This document shows positions 27,953-36,344 of a stretch of 64,000 nucleotides of DNA, one piece after another. Source of the DNA: Kutzneria sp. 744 (GTDB lineage Bacteria > Actinomycetota > Actinomycetes > Mycobacteriales > Pseudonocardiaceae); assembly GCF_000568255.1 (NCBI RefSeq), contig NZ_KK037166.1, forward strand, positions 9,651,547 through 9,715,546, read 5' to 3'. The position numbers and the translations under genes were made by a program. Numbering within the stretch: position 1 is the first letter of the stretch; every line of letters begins with the position of its first letter. The notes beneath the pieces are model-generated. The model made no database searches. It was given only the letters and a program-made list of their open reading frames with translations, and was not told where the DNA came from.

Positions 27953-29128
27953 ATGCGTTTCCTCTTCACCGTCTATGCCCTGTCCTGCCTGGTGTTGCTG
28001 GTGTGCGGGATCGTGGAACAGCGAAGACACAACAAGAACCTGGGCCGCATCAGGCATCGGGTGCTGGTCAACGGGATCCGGGGCAAGTCGTCGATCACAC
28101 GGCTGTGCGCGGGCGCGTTGCGGGGTGGGGGAATGGTCACCGTGGCCAAGACCACCGGCACCGCCGCGCGCTTCATCCACCCCGACGCGCGAGAGGAGCC
28201 GGTGCACCGGAAGTTCAACATCGCCAACGTGGTGGAGCAGATCGCCATCGTGCGCCGGGCCGCCGGCTACGACCCGGACGCACTGGTGATGGAGTGCATG
28301 GCGGTGGCGCCGGCGTTGCAGGAGATCAACCAGACCAAGCTGATCCGCTCGGACATCGGCGTGCTGTGCAACGTCCGGGAGGACCACCTCGCGGAGATGG
28401 GGCCGACGCTGGACGACGTGGCCCGCTCGCTGTGCCGGTCGATGCCGGTCGGCGGCGTGTGCGTGACGGCCGAGCGCGACCGGCTGCACATCCTGCAGGA
28501 GGAGGCCGACAAGCGTCAGTGCCGGCTGATCGCGGTGGATCCCGAGGAGATCACCGACCAGGAGCTGGCCGCGTTCGACTGGATCACGTTCAAGGAGAAC
28601 GTGGCCATCGCGCTGAAGGTGGCCGAGCTGTTGGACATCGGCCGCGCCGACGCCATGGCGGGCATGTGGGCCGCGCCGCCCGATCCCGGCGTGCTGCGCG
28701 TGGACCGCTACACCGCCGACGGCAAGCGCCTGCACTTCGCGAACGTCTTCGCGGCCAACGATCCCGAGTCGACGGTGATGAACATCGAGCACCTGCTCGA
28801 CCACGGCGCCATCGGCCGCCCCCTGCACATCGTGATCAACTGCCGGCCGGACCGCATCGAGCGCAACGGCCAGATGGGGGCGTTGATCCCCCGCCTGCAA
28901 CCCGATCGTGTGCTGCTGATCGGCGAGCCCACCCGCAGCGCCCTCACCGCCATCCCGTCCTCGTGGCGGCCCCGCGTCGTCGACCTCGGCGGCCGGCGCA
29001 GCGCGCCCGAACTGCTGGACGCGCTCGTCGCCGGCATCGACGGGCAGGCCTCGCTCGCGGCCATCGGCAACATCCACGGCCAGGGCGAAGTGCTGCTCGC
29101 CCAACTGGAAACACTGGAGCGGTTATGA
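27953..29128 (+). CDS. pgsB: Poly-gamma-glutamate synthase PgsB/CapB
   Basis: 391 residues. An N-terminal membrane anchor (FTVYALSCLVLLVCGIV) precedes a Mur-ligase-like ATP-binding site NGIRGKSSITR (from residue 40), the hallmark of PgsB/CapB. The body contains LVMECMAVAPALQEINQ and CNVREDHLAEMGPT, also typical. The enzyme activates the gamma-carboxyl of glutamate with ATP to extend poly-gamma-glutamate at the membrane. ATG follows AGGAG (27943-27947). The stop overlaps pgsC (ATGA), matching the usual pgsB-pgsC order. No pgsA homologue is visible in the window. Confidence 0.92.
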   Translation: MRFLFTVYALSCLVLLVCGIVEQRRHNKNLGRIRHRVLVNGIRGKSSITRLCAGALRGGGMVTVAKTTGTAARFIHPDAREEPVHRKFNIANVVEQIAIVRRAAGYDPDALVMECMAVAPALQEINQTKLIRSDIGVLCNVREDHLAEMGPTLDDVARSLCRSMPVGGVCVTAERDRLHILQEEADKRQCRLIAVDPEEITDQELAAFDWITFKENVAIALKVAELLDIGRADAMAGMWAAPPDPGVLRVDRYTADGKRLHFANVFAANDPESTVMNIEHLLDHGAIGRPLHIVINCRPDRIERNGQMGALIPRLQPDRVLLIGEPTRSALTAIPSSWRPRVVDLGGRRSAPELLDALVAGIDGQASLAAIGNIHGQGEVLLAQLETLERL

Positions 29129-29607
29129 TCAGCCAGGAGCTGTCGCCGGAGGTGGCCACCCTCGGGCTGGCCATCGGTTTGTTGTTCTCCCTGCTGTGTT
29201 ATCTGACGACGAACCTGTCCCCGGGCGGCATGATCACTCCCGGCTGGCTGGCGCTGACCCTGGTCGAGGACTACCGCCGAGCCGCGCTGGTGGTGCTCAC
29301 CACCGTGCTGACCTACCTGGCGACCCTGGGCCTGAGCAAAATCGTGATCCTGTACGGCAAACGCCAGTTCGCGGCGGTGGTGCTGCTCGGCGTTCTGTTG
29401 CAGACCACGGTCTTCGTGCTGATACAGGACCATTATCCGCTGCTGTACGTGCACGAGACCCTGGGCTTCGTGGTGCCGGGCCTGATCGCGTACCAGCTCG
29501 TTCGCCAGCCGCCCGCGGTGACCGTGCTCGCCACGGGGTCCGTTGCCCTTGCCTCGTACGGAGTTCTGGCCAGCGGTGTGCTGGTCGGCCTCATCCCCAC
29601 CTCGTAG
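29125..29607 (+). CDS. pgsC: Poly-gamma-glutamate biosynthesis protein PgsC/CapC
   Basis: 160-residue, highly hydrophobic integral membrane protein with about five helices and the PgsC-type conserved segment NLSPGGMITPGWLALTL near the N-terminus. PgsC forms the synthase complex with PgsB in the membrane. Its ATG lies in the TGA of pgsB. An NlpC/P60-like gene follows after 10 bp with its own AGGAG. Confidence 0.9.
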   Translation: MISQELSPEVATLGLAIGLLFSLLCYLTTNLSPGGMITPGWLALTLVEDYRRAALVVLTTVLTYLATLGLSKIVILYGKRQFAAVVLLGVLLQTTVFVLIQDHYPLLYVHETLGFVVPGLIAYQLVRQPPAVTVLATGSVALASYGVLASGVLVGLIPTS

Positions 29608-29617
29608 GAGCCTTGCC

Positions 29618-30532
29618 GTGAAACACATCAGGGCAGCAGTGTTGCTGACCACGCTGGTCACCTCCGGCGCCGCGGTGGTGCATCTGGCGCAGGCCCAGGA
29701 CGTGCCGACGAGGGCCCGGGACAACGGTGCGGTCGTCGCCTTCGCGCAGGCCCATCCCACCAGCACCAAGTACAGCTTCGTCCGGCTGGACGGTCCCGCC
29801 CGGACCGCGGTGTTGGACGAGCACGCCCGGCTGGTGGCCATGTTCACCGACGGCGCCCGCACCGCCGTCCTCGGTGGACAGAGCCGGACCTTCTCCGATC
29901 CACAGCGCACCAGCGCCGTGGTCACGACGTCCAGCTGGGTCCGGCTGGCTCCCCAGCCGTGGAAGGCCGGGGCGGAGAAGGAGGCCTGGTTCCGGCCCTG
30001 GCTCGACCAGGAGCTCACCGACCGCAGCCCCGACGTCCTCGCCGTCGCCACGCAGTACGTCACCTTCGCCCACTTCGCCGACGGCGCCGACTACAGCGAC
30101 TTCCTCGGCATCACCGTGCGCGGCGTCAAACCCCGCAAGGACCACTTCGGCGACGTCGACTCGGCCGGCTATGTGCGGCTGGTGTACGGCTACCGCCTCG
30201 GCTTTCCCGTCGGCGACGGTGGGCTGCCCCGCACACCCCAGGAGATGCCCAAGGCTCCCCTCGGCGCCGCCATCGCCGACAACGCCGTCGGCTCCCCCCA
30301 GACCCGCTTCCTGGCCCAGCCGGGGGACCTGCTCCTGTTCAGCACCGACGGCTCCAAGGGCGCCGTCGACCACGTGGGGATCTACCTCGGGGTGGACGAC
30401 GCCGGTCAGCAGCGCTTCATCGCCTCCCGCGGCACCCCCGACGGCCCCAGCTTCGGCGACTCCAGCGGCCGCTCAGTGCTGGACGACGACGGCCCCTACG
30501 CCGCCGGCCTCTGGGGCATCCGCCGCCTCTGA
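29618..30532 (+). CDS. NlpC/P60-like exported protein with Cys-to-Ser at the catalytic position
   Basis: 304 residues. An N-terminal signal-like segment (AVLLTTLVTSGAAVVHLAQA) precedes an unassigned domain and then an NlpC/P60-like fold from about 165. The canonical D-C-(S/A)-G-Y/F motif appears as DSAGYVRLVYGYRLG, with Ser182 where the nucleophilic Cys is expected. The catalytic-His segment DHVGIYLG (His252) is kept. GTG at 29618 follows AGGAG (29606-29610). Position at the end of the pgsBC operon suggests a polyglutamate-binding or -processing role. The Ser may make it a non-catalytic binder or a serine variant. Confidence 0.7.
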   Translation: MKHIRAAVLLTTLVTSGAAVVHLAQAQDVPTRARDNGAVVAFAQAHPTSTKYSFVRLDGPARTAVLDEHARLVAMFTDGARTAVLGGQSRTFSDPQRTSAVVTTSSWVRLAPQPWKAGAEKEAWFRPWLDQELTDRSPDVLAVATQYVTFAHFADGADYSDFLGITVRGVKPRKDHFGDVDSAGYVRLVYGYRLGFPVGDGGLPRTPQEMPKAPLGAAIADNAVGSPQTRFLAQPGDLLLFSTDGSKGAVDHVGIYLGVDDAGQQRFIASRGTPDGPSFGDSSGRSVLDDDGPYAAGLWGIRRL

Positions 30533-30545
30533 CAACCGAACCCCG

Positions 30546-30582
30546 GCGAGTCACGCTCTCCGGCACACCGAAATACGGTTTC
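30546..30582. repeat. 37-bp interspersed repeat, copy 2
   Basis: GCGAGTCACGCTCTCCGGCA followed by CACCGAAATACGGTTTC. It differs from 18581-18617 at one base. It sits between the convergent ends of the NlpC/P60-like and methyltransferase genes. The end of the unit can form a short CGAAA/TTTCG stem. Confidence 0.8.
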
Positions 30583-30592
30583 GAGCAGACCG

Positions 30593-31408
30593 CTAGGCCT
30601 TGTGCCCGACCCCGGCGTACGGCAGGGAGTTGATGGCCGGGTCGTCGGAGATGCCGCCCATGCCGTCGGGCCGCCACATGGGGCAGCCGACCAGGCCCGG
30701 CTCGACCAGGTCGAAACCGTCGAAGAAGCGCAGGACCTCGGCGTGGGTGCGGGGGAAAGGCTGGTTGTGGGTGTTCTGGTCGTACACCTTGACGGCGTCG
30801 CCGAGGTTGCGGGCGTCGCCGTCGGCGGCGACGTGGGAGACGGCGATGTAGCTGCCGGAGGGCAACACGTCGCGGTAGCCGGCGACGACGGCGGCGGGAT
30901 CCCAGGCATCGGGCATGAAGTGCAGCAGCAGCAACATGAACAGGCCGACGGGCTCGGAGAAGTCGAGCAGGCGCTTGACCTCGTCGGACTCCAGGATGGT
31001 CGACCGGTCGCGGGCGTCGGCATGGACCACCGCGGCGCGGTCGTTCTTGCTGAGCAGGAGCTCACTGTGTGCGACGGCGATGGGGTCCCGATCGACGTAC
31101 ACGACACGACAGGACGGATCGAGCTGCTGGACGATCTCGTGCAGGTTGCCGGCGGTGGGCAGGCCGGAGCCGATGTCCAGGAACTGCCGCACCCCGGACC
31201 GGACCATGAAGATGGCGGCCCGGCGCAGGAAGGCCCGGTTGAAGCGGGCGGCCTCGCGCACCCCGGGCATGATCTTGTTGATCTTCTCGGCCAGCTCCCG
31301 GTCGGCGGCGAAGTTGGAGGCCCCGTCCAGCCAGTAGTCGTACACCCGCGCCGGGTGCGGAATGGTGGGATCGATCTCCGGCGGCACCCAGCTCAGGTCC
31401 CCGTTCAT
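30593..31408 (-). CDS. SAM-dependent methyltransferase (DUF574/Methyltransf_19)
   Basis: 271 residues of the actinobacterial DUF574 type: PEIDPTIPHPARVYDYWLDG near the N-terminus, the SAM-binding glycine loop FLDIGSGLPTAGN, and VYVDRDPIAVAHSELLL after strand 2. This family is strongly expanded in streptomycetes and relatives. Substrates are mostly unknown. ATG at 31408 follows GAGGTGGG. An upstream in-frame extension lacks coding character. Confidence 0.88.
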   Translation of the reverse strand: MNGDLSWVPPEIDPTIPHPARVYDYWLDGASNFAADRELAEKINKIMPGVREAARFNRAFLRRAAIFMVRSGVRQFLDIGSGLPTAGNLHEIVQQLDPSCRVVYVDRDPIAVAHSELLLSKNDRAAVVHADARDRSTILESDEVKRLLDFSEPVGLFMLLLLHFMPDAWDPAAVVAGYRDVLPSGSYIAVSHVAADGDARNLGDAVKVYDQNTHNQPFPRTHAEVLRFFDGFDLVEPGLVGCPMWRPDGMGGISDDPAINSLPYAGVGHKA

Positions 31409-31554
31409 AACCCACCTCACGTCCGAGCCCGAAAGAGGGAGCCTAGACGCACGGCCCGCGGCGCAGCTACCGGCAACCCGATCGGGTGGTCCTGGGCGCG
31501 GCCACTCGCCGTAGCGGTCATGCACCCCTATCGTGAACCGGCCGCGAACCGATC

Positions 31555-32928
31555 GTGGGGTGGGAAGGCTTGTCCGCCAAGCAGAACGTCACCGAAGACG
31601 CGCCGGTCGTCCCCGGGCGGTGGCCCGTGATCGGTCACACCGCCGCCATGCTGCGACGACCGCTGCGTTTCCTGTCCTCGCTGCCGGCCTACGGCGAGGT
31701 CGTCAAGATCTACCTGGGCCCGCTGCCCGTCTACATGGTGACCGGCCCCGAGCTGGCCATGAAGCTGCTGACGGCCGACAGCTACGACAAGGGCATCGTC
31801 TTCGACAAGATGCGGCCGCTGTTCGGCAACGGCCTGGCCACCTCCAACGGCGACTTCAACAAACGGCAGCGCCGCCTGGTGCTGCCGGCCTTCCACCGCA
31901 CGCGCATCGCCTCGTACGCCGAGACGACCATGACCCGGCTGGCCCAGGAGTCGATCGCCGACTGGAAGGCCGGCCAGGTCGTGGCCCTCGACGAGCACCT
32001 GCAGAACCTGGTGATGAGCATCGCCGGCCGCACGCTGTTCGCCACCGAACTCGGCCAGGACGTGCTCGACGAGATCCAGCGCAGCGTCCCCGATCTCCTG
32101 GACAACGTGCTGGTACGGGCGTTTTCGCCGCGGTTGGTCGAACGCCTGCCCATCCCCGGCAACCGCCGGTTCGACGCGGCGGCGGCCCGGCTGCGTGAGG
32201 TGATCCCACGGGTGGTGCTGGCCGCGCGCGAGGGCGGGACCGATCACGGCGACCTGGTGTCGATGCTGCTCATGGCCCGTGACGAGGACACCGGCGAAGG
32301 CATGACCGACGAGCAGGTGCACGACGAGGTCGTCACCATCCTCACCACCGGCGCGGAGACCACGTCCGTCGCGCTGGCCTGGTTCTTCCACGAGATCGCG
32401 CAGGATCCGGACATCGAGCACCGGTTCCACACCGAGATCGACCAGGTCCTCGCCGGCCGCACGGTCACCTTCGCCGACCTGCCCCGCCTGGAGTACACGC
32501 AGCGTCTGGTCAACGAGATCCTGCGCCGCAACCCGCCGCTGATCCTCATGCGCCGGGCCCGGGCCGACGTCACGCTCGGCGGCGTCGAGATCCCCGCCGG
32601 CACGGAGGTCGCGGTCAGCCAGCACACGCTGCACCGGGATCCCCGCTGGTTCCCCGATCCCGACCGTTTCGACCCGGACCGCTGGCTGCCGGCACGGGCG
32701 GAGAAGCTGCCGCGCGGCGCCTTCATCCCGTTCGGCGCGGGCATGCGGCTGTGCCCGGGCCACCTGTTCGCCCAGACCGAGATCGCGGCCGTCGCCGCCA
32801 CCATCGCCGCCCGCTGGCGGCTCGTGCCCGTGCCCGGCACGAAGGTGAAGCCCCGGCTGGCCGCCACCATGCAGCCCAACCGGCTGCCGATGACAGTTCT
32901 GCCACGTCACTCCAGGGAGATGTTGTGA
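31555..32928 (+). CDS. Cytochrome P450
   Basis: 457 residues. All P450 landmarks are present: I-helix oxygen-binding TGAETTS, K-helix E-x-x-R in NEILRRNPP, the PDRFDPDRWL meander region, and heme-ligand loop FGAGMRLCPGH (Cys about residue 403). The sequence resembles class I actinomycete P450s of the terpenoid-oxidising type (pentalenene oxygenase-like), but the substrate is not determined. GTG at 31555 is the likeliest start. It overlaps the following secreted hydrolase gene by GTGA, so the two are translationally coupled. No ferredoxin gene is adjacent. Confidence 0.9.
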   Translation: MGWEGLSAKQNVTEDAPVVPGRWPVIGHTAAMLRRPLRFLSSLPAYGEVVKIYLGPLPVYMVTGPELAMKLLTADSYDKGIVFDKMRPLFGNGLATSNGDFNKRQRRLVLPAFHRTRIASYAETTMTRLAQESIADWKAGQVVALDEHLQNLVMSIAGRTLFATELGQDVLDEIQRSVPDLLDNVLVRAFSPRLVERLPIPGNRRFDAAAARLREVIPRVVLAAREGGTDHGDLVSMLLMARDEDTGEGMTDEQVHDEVVTILTTGAETTSVALAWFFHEIAQDPDIEHRFHTEIDQVLAGRTVTFADLPRLEYTQRLVNEILRRNPPLILMRRARADVTLGGVEIPAGTEVAVSQHTLHRDPRWFPDPDRFDPDRWLPARAEKLPRGAFIPFGAGMRLCPGHLFAQTEIAAVAATIAARWRLVPVPGTKVKPRLAATMQPNRLPMTVLPRHSREML

Positions 32929-33980
32929 AGCTTGTCCGCAAGCTCGCCGTGCTGGTGCTTGCCTGTGTCGCGGGACTGAGCGGGGCGGTGGCGCCGCCGA
33001 CGGCCGTCGCCTCGGCGGCGAACTGCTCGCAGGCCGAGCTCCCGGTGAGCGCGCCGGCCCTGCTGCCGCTGTTGACCTCCCCGGCCAAGGTGCACGGCCA
33101 GTTGTGCGTGCCGGACGGCGCGTCGCCGTCGGCGGTGCAGCTGTTGGTGCACGGCGGCACCTACAACAGCGCCTACTGGGACCTGCCCTATCAGCCGGAT
33201 CAGTACTCGTACCAACGGGACATGGCCAAGCACGGCTACGCCACCTTCGCGGTGGACGTGTTAGGGGCCGGGCAGAGCAGCCATCCGCTGAGCCTGCCGC
33301 TGACGGTGTGGGCCGAGGCCGAGGCGCTGCACGAGGTCATCGGGCAGCTGCGAAACGGTGCGGTGGGCGGGATTCGCTTCGGCAAGGTGGTGATCGTCGG
33401 GCACTCGGTCGGCTCCGGCATCGTCGCCTCGGAAGCCTCCACCTACAAGGACGTCGACGGCGTGATCCTCACCGGCGTCACGCACATCCCGTCCATTCCC
33501 GCGCTGGGGCTGGGTGCGGCGCTCGGGCTGATCCCGGCATTCCTGTCGTCGGTGCAGAACCCCGGCGATCCCTTGTACTTCACCACAAAGCCCGGCGCTC
33601 GCGCCCCGTTGTTCTACAACACGGCCGACGCCGACCCGCAGGTGATCGCCGCCGACGAGGCGACGAAGGACCAGGTTTCGGTGCCGGGCATGGGAACCGT
33701 GGCGGTGTTCGGCATCGTCGTGCCGGTGACTTTGGGCATCAACGTGCCGGTTTTCCAAGCTGTCGGCTCGCAGGACGTGTTGTTCTGCGGCCTGCTCGCG
33801 CTGCGCGACTGCTCGTCGGCCTCGTCGCTACGGGCCCAGGAGGCCCCGTTCTACTCGTCGGCCGCGAAGTTGTCGGTGTACGTGCTGCCCAGCGCGGGCC
33901 ATTCCCTTGCGCTGCATCGCAATGCCGGCGGCTACCGGGACGCGACCCGCGCTTGGCTCGGCTCCACGCTGGGCATCTGA
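32925..33980 (+). CDS. Secreted alpha/beta hydrolase
   Basis: 351 residues. A signal peptide (KLAVLVLACVAGLSGAVAPPTAVASAA) precedes an alpha/beta-hydrolase domain with oxyanion region LLVHGGTYNSAYWD, nucleophile elbow VGHSVGSG (Ser161) and terminal catalytic His in LPSAGHSLALHRNAGG. The substrate is unknown; an ester- or lactone-cleaving role is plausible. The coupling to a P450 suggests a shared pathway, though one product is exported and the other cytoplasmic. Confidence 0.82.
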   Translation: MKLVRKLAVLVLACVAGLSGAVAPPTAVASAANCSQAELPVSAPALLPLLTSPAKVHGQLCVPDGASPSAVQLLVHGGTYNSAYWDLPYQPDQYSYQRDMAKHGYATFAVDVLGAGQSSHPLSLPLTVWAEAEALHEVIGQLRNGAVGGIRFGKVVIVGHSVGSGIVASEASTYKDVDGVILTGVTHIPSIPALGLGAALGLIPAFLSSVQNPGDPLYFTTKPGARAPLFYNTADADPQVIAADEATKDQVSVPGMGTVAVFGIVVPVTLGINVPVFQAVGSQDVLFCGLLALRDCSSASSLRAQEAPFYSSAAKLSVYVLPSAGHSLALHRNAGGYRDATRAWLGSTLGI

Positions 33981-33990
33981 GGGGCGGTTT

Positions 33991-34251
33991 CTAGTCCGGC
34001 CACTCGCCGGTGACCCGCTCGTACGCCTTGGCGCCCGCGCGGTCGGTGGCCGCCTTGACCAGGCCGAACACCGCGCCTTCGATGGCCGCGGCCGTGAGGA
34101 CGCGGGCCCAGGCCTGGTGACGGTCCGTTGCCGTCGGAGTTTCGTGCTCGCCGGTGGCCACCCGCCAGAGCCGTTTCGACACGGCCCCGGCGGCGGCCCC
34201 GGCGAGCACGCTCAGCAGCATTCCTATTGCCTTGTAACCGAGTTTGCCCAT
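33991..34251 (-). CDS. DUF4235 family membrane protein
   Basis: 86 residues: MGKLGYKAIGMLLSVLAGAA with GAVSKRLWRVATGEHETP and AIEGAVFGLVKAATDRAG. This is the standard DUF4235 pattern of small actinobacterial membrane proteins with two helices and unknown function. The downstream DUF6131 gene is on the same strand but upstream in transcription. Confidence 0.85.
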   Translation of the reverse strand: MGKLGYKAIGMLLSVLAGAAAGAVSKRLWRVATGEHETPTATDRHQAWARVLTAAAIEGAVFGLVKAATDRAGAKAYERVTGEWPD

Positions 34252-34288
34252 GGTGGCCGGGTGCCACCCTGGGTGTCATTCGAAACCG

Positions 34289-34444
34289 TCAGTACCAGTG
34301 GGCGCGGCCGCCGATGCGACGGCCGGTGCCGCCCACGATGGCCAGGATCGCTCCGACCACGGCCAGGATGATGCCGATGGTCCACAGCGTGGGAATGCCG
34401 AAAATGAAGCCGACGATCAACAGGATGACCCCGAGGGTGATCAC
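34289..34444 (-). CDS. DUF6131 family small membrane protein
   Basis: 51 residues reading MITLGVILLIVGFIFGIPTL then WTIGIILAVVGAILAIVGG and a basic tail GRRIGGRAHWY. GTG at 34444 is preceded by AAGGAGGTCGAG, a perfect ribosome-binding site. Such two-helix proteins are widespread in actinomycetes and uncharacterised. It is probably co-transcribed with the DUF4235 gene 37 bp further on. Confidence 0.88.
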   Translation of the reverse strand: MITLGVILLIVGFIFGIPTLWTIGIILAVVGAILAIVGGTGRRIGGRAHWY

Positions 34445-34562
34445 GGCTCGACCTCCTTAGTTCGATGTCGACCACCGGATGCCCGGCGAGCGGGGGCGAA
34501 AACCGGCCATTCGGACCAACATCAGGAGTTTCGGCCGCCGCCGCACGTGGTAATCCCTTGGT

Positions 34563-35216
34563 GTGGACACGGTTGTGCTGGCTGACGTCGACGGCACGCT
34601 CGTCGACAGCAACTATCACCACGCGGTGGCGTGGTTCCGCGCGTTCCGCGATTGTGACGTCACAGTCCCGATCTGGCGGATCCACCGCGCGATCGGCATG
34701 GGCGGCGACCAACTCGTCGAAGCCGTTGCCGGCGAACGCGTCGAGTTGCTGCACGGTGACGACGTGCGAGCGGCGTGGGCGGAACAGGTCAAGCCGTTCC
34801 TGGCCGAGATCACGCCGCTGTCCGGCGCGCGGGACCTGCTGGTCGAGGTGAAGCGCCTGGGCTGCGGGCTGGTGCTGGCCAGTTCCGGCAAGCCGGAGCA
34901 CGTCGAGCACTACCTGGACCTGCTCGGCGCGCGGAACATCGCCGACGGCTGGACGAGCTCGGAGGACGTGGAGGCCACCAAGCCGGCCCCGGACCTGTTG
35001 GGCGTCGCGCTGAACAAGGTCCCGGCCGAGCGCGCGCTCGCCCTTGGCGACTCCGTCTGGGACTGCCAGGCCGCCGGCAAGCTGGGCATTCCCACCGTGG
35101 CGCTGCGCACCGGCGGCTTCGGCGAGGCCGAGCTGCGGGAGGCCGGCGCGGTGCGGGTGTACGACGACCCCTCATCGCTGCGGGCCGAGCTCCGGGACGT
35201 GCTGGAGCTGGTCTGA
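34563..35216 (+). CDS. HAD family hydrolase (phosphatase)
   Basis: 217 residues. Motif I is ADVDGTLVDSN (nucleophile and acid Asp), motif II is LASSGKPEHV, motif III is Lys in EATKPAPDL, and motif IV is LGDSVWDCQAA. These define a phosphoglycolate-phosphatase/beta-phosphoglucomutase-like HAD enzyme with a helical cap. The substrate is unknown. It lies 12 bp upstream of a methyltransferase gene on the same strand. Confidence 0.9.
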   Translation: MDTVVLADVDGTLVDSNYHHAVAWFRAFRDCDVTVPIWRIHRAIGMGGDQLVEAVAGERVELLHGDDVRAAWAEQVKPFLAEITPLSGARDLLVEVKRLGCGLVLASSGKPEHVEHYLDLLGARNIADGWTSSEDVEATKPAPDLLGVALNKVPAERALALGDSVWDCQAAGKLGIPTVALRTGGFGEAELREAGAVRVYDDPSSLRAELRDVLELV

Positions 35217-35228
35217 CATCATCGCCGC

Positions 35229-36014
35229 ATGACGGATGTCGACGTGTTGACCGCGCTCGCCGAGGGCGACCGCCGACGGGCCCGGGATGTGGCCGCCGCC
35301 GGCACATCGCTGCTGGCCCGAGCCCTGACGACGTACCTGGACCACGAGGACGCCGGTTCGGTGTACGACCAGCCGGCGGCATTCGCGGCGTTCATCAGCG
35401 GCGGCGGCAACGTCGGCCTGTACGCGGCGGTCGAGCGCGCCCTGGCTGACCAGTACCGGTCGCTGAACCCGTTGCGGCTGGCCGACATCGGCTGCGGCGA
35501 CGGGCGCGTTATACGCAATGCCCTTGCCGCCAGCGGACATCTGCCCGATTCGCTGACGTTGATCGAGCCGTCGGCGGCGCTGCTCGCGCAGGCCGTCCGG
35601 GATCTGACGCCGACGCGGGCCTACGCCGGCACGGTGCAGTCCTTCCTGTCCGAAGTGGACTCCGGCTTCGACCTGGTCGAGTCCACCTTCGCCATGCACA
35701 CCATCCCGCACGACGAGCGCACGGAAGTCCTGACGCGACTGCGTGATCGCACCGACAGGCTGGTGATCGTCGACTTCGACGTGCCGGACGTCGAGCACGG
35801 CAGCCCCGCGCACCTGAGGTTCCTGGCCGAGACCTACGAGCGCGGATTGTCCGAGTACACCGAGGATCGCGACCTCGTCGCCGGCGGGTTCCTGATGCCG
35901 GTGCTGGTCGGCCAGCTGGCCCCGGGCGCGAGCCGGGTCACCTGGGAGCAGCCGGCCGCCGCCTGGCGGGCACGTCATAAAAAATTAGTCCCAGTGGCGA
36001 TCCACTATGTATAA
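35229..36014 (+). CDS. Class I SAM-dependent methyltransferase, 3' end in atypical DNA
   Basis: 261 residues. The SAM site is visible as LADIGCGDGRVIRNAL, with LTLIEPSAALLAQA following and a post-II region VESTFAMHTIPHDER. The substrate is unknown. The last 12 or so codons (HKKLVPVAIHYV) fall in a stretch whose composition drops sharply to near 50% G+C, so the natural C-terminus may have been altered or replaced at about 35978. Confidence 0.78.
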   Translation: MTDVDVLTALAEGDRRRARDVAAAGTSLLARALTTYLDHEDAGSVYDQPAAFAAFISGGGNVGLYAAVERALADQYRSLNPLRLADIGCGDGRVIRNALAASGHLPDSLTLIEPSAALLAQAVRDLTPTRAYAGTVQSFLSEVDSGFDLVESTFAMHTIPHDERTEVLTRLRDRTDRLVIVDFDVPDVEHGSPAHLRFLAETYERGLSEYTEDRDLVAGGFLMPVLVGQLAPGASRVTWEQPAAAWRARHKKLVPVAIHYV

Positions 36015-36310
36015 TATGAGAGCGTCTCGCGGTCTCCATGGTTTCATACCAGGTGCTCGTCCGGTGCGCTGGCGTAGCTTGCTATAGTACCGCTAAACAG
36101 CTGCTCATGGTCCGCAACCCTCGAGGACTATATAAAGCTAACTACAGGCTGTTTTAGTCTCGTGCGACACATTTGGGGTCAGTGCAGGCGTGAACTCGAA
36201 GCCAATGACAGCCGAGGTGTCTAAGGGAATTCACCTCCGATTAGAATGCTGAACCCGTCGGCACTTACGGTAGTTCTTTAGCGTGGTTATCAGAACACCC
36301 TTACATCGCG
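35978..36310. other. Atypical near-50% G+C intergenic stretch
   Basis: About 330 bp with no convincing ORF, stops in all frames, no tRNA-like fold and a composition far below the surrounding 70% G+C. It begins inside the last codons of the methyltransferase gene and ends at a 22-bp palindrome. It might be decayed horizontally acquired DNA, a natural A+T-rich spacer or an assembly join. Confidence 0.55.
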
Positions 36311-36332
36311 CGGCGGCTGCTAGCAGCCGCCG
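36311..36332. terminator. 22-bp perfect palindrome, probable terminator of the GH2 gene
   Basis: CGGCGGCTGC-TA-GCAGCCGCCG is perfectly self-complementary. It lies 12 bp beyond the stop of the minus-strand glucosaminidase gene and marks the edge of the low-G+C stretch. It would form a very stable hairpin with no U-tract. Confidence 0.65.
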
Positions 36333-36344
36333 GGCCCCGAAAAC

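Noticed and set aside
35978-36310. Low-G+C stretch as a tRNA or insertion sequence
   Set aside because: No cloverleaf, no terminal inverted repeats pairing across the stretch, and no transposase fragment in any frame.
36311-36332. Palindrome as an integration or resolution site
   Set aside because: No integrase or resolvase nearby and no second copy. Its place 12 bp after the GH2 stop fits a terminator better.
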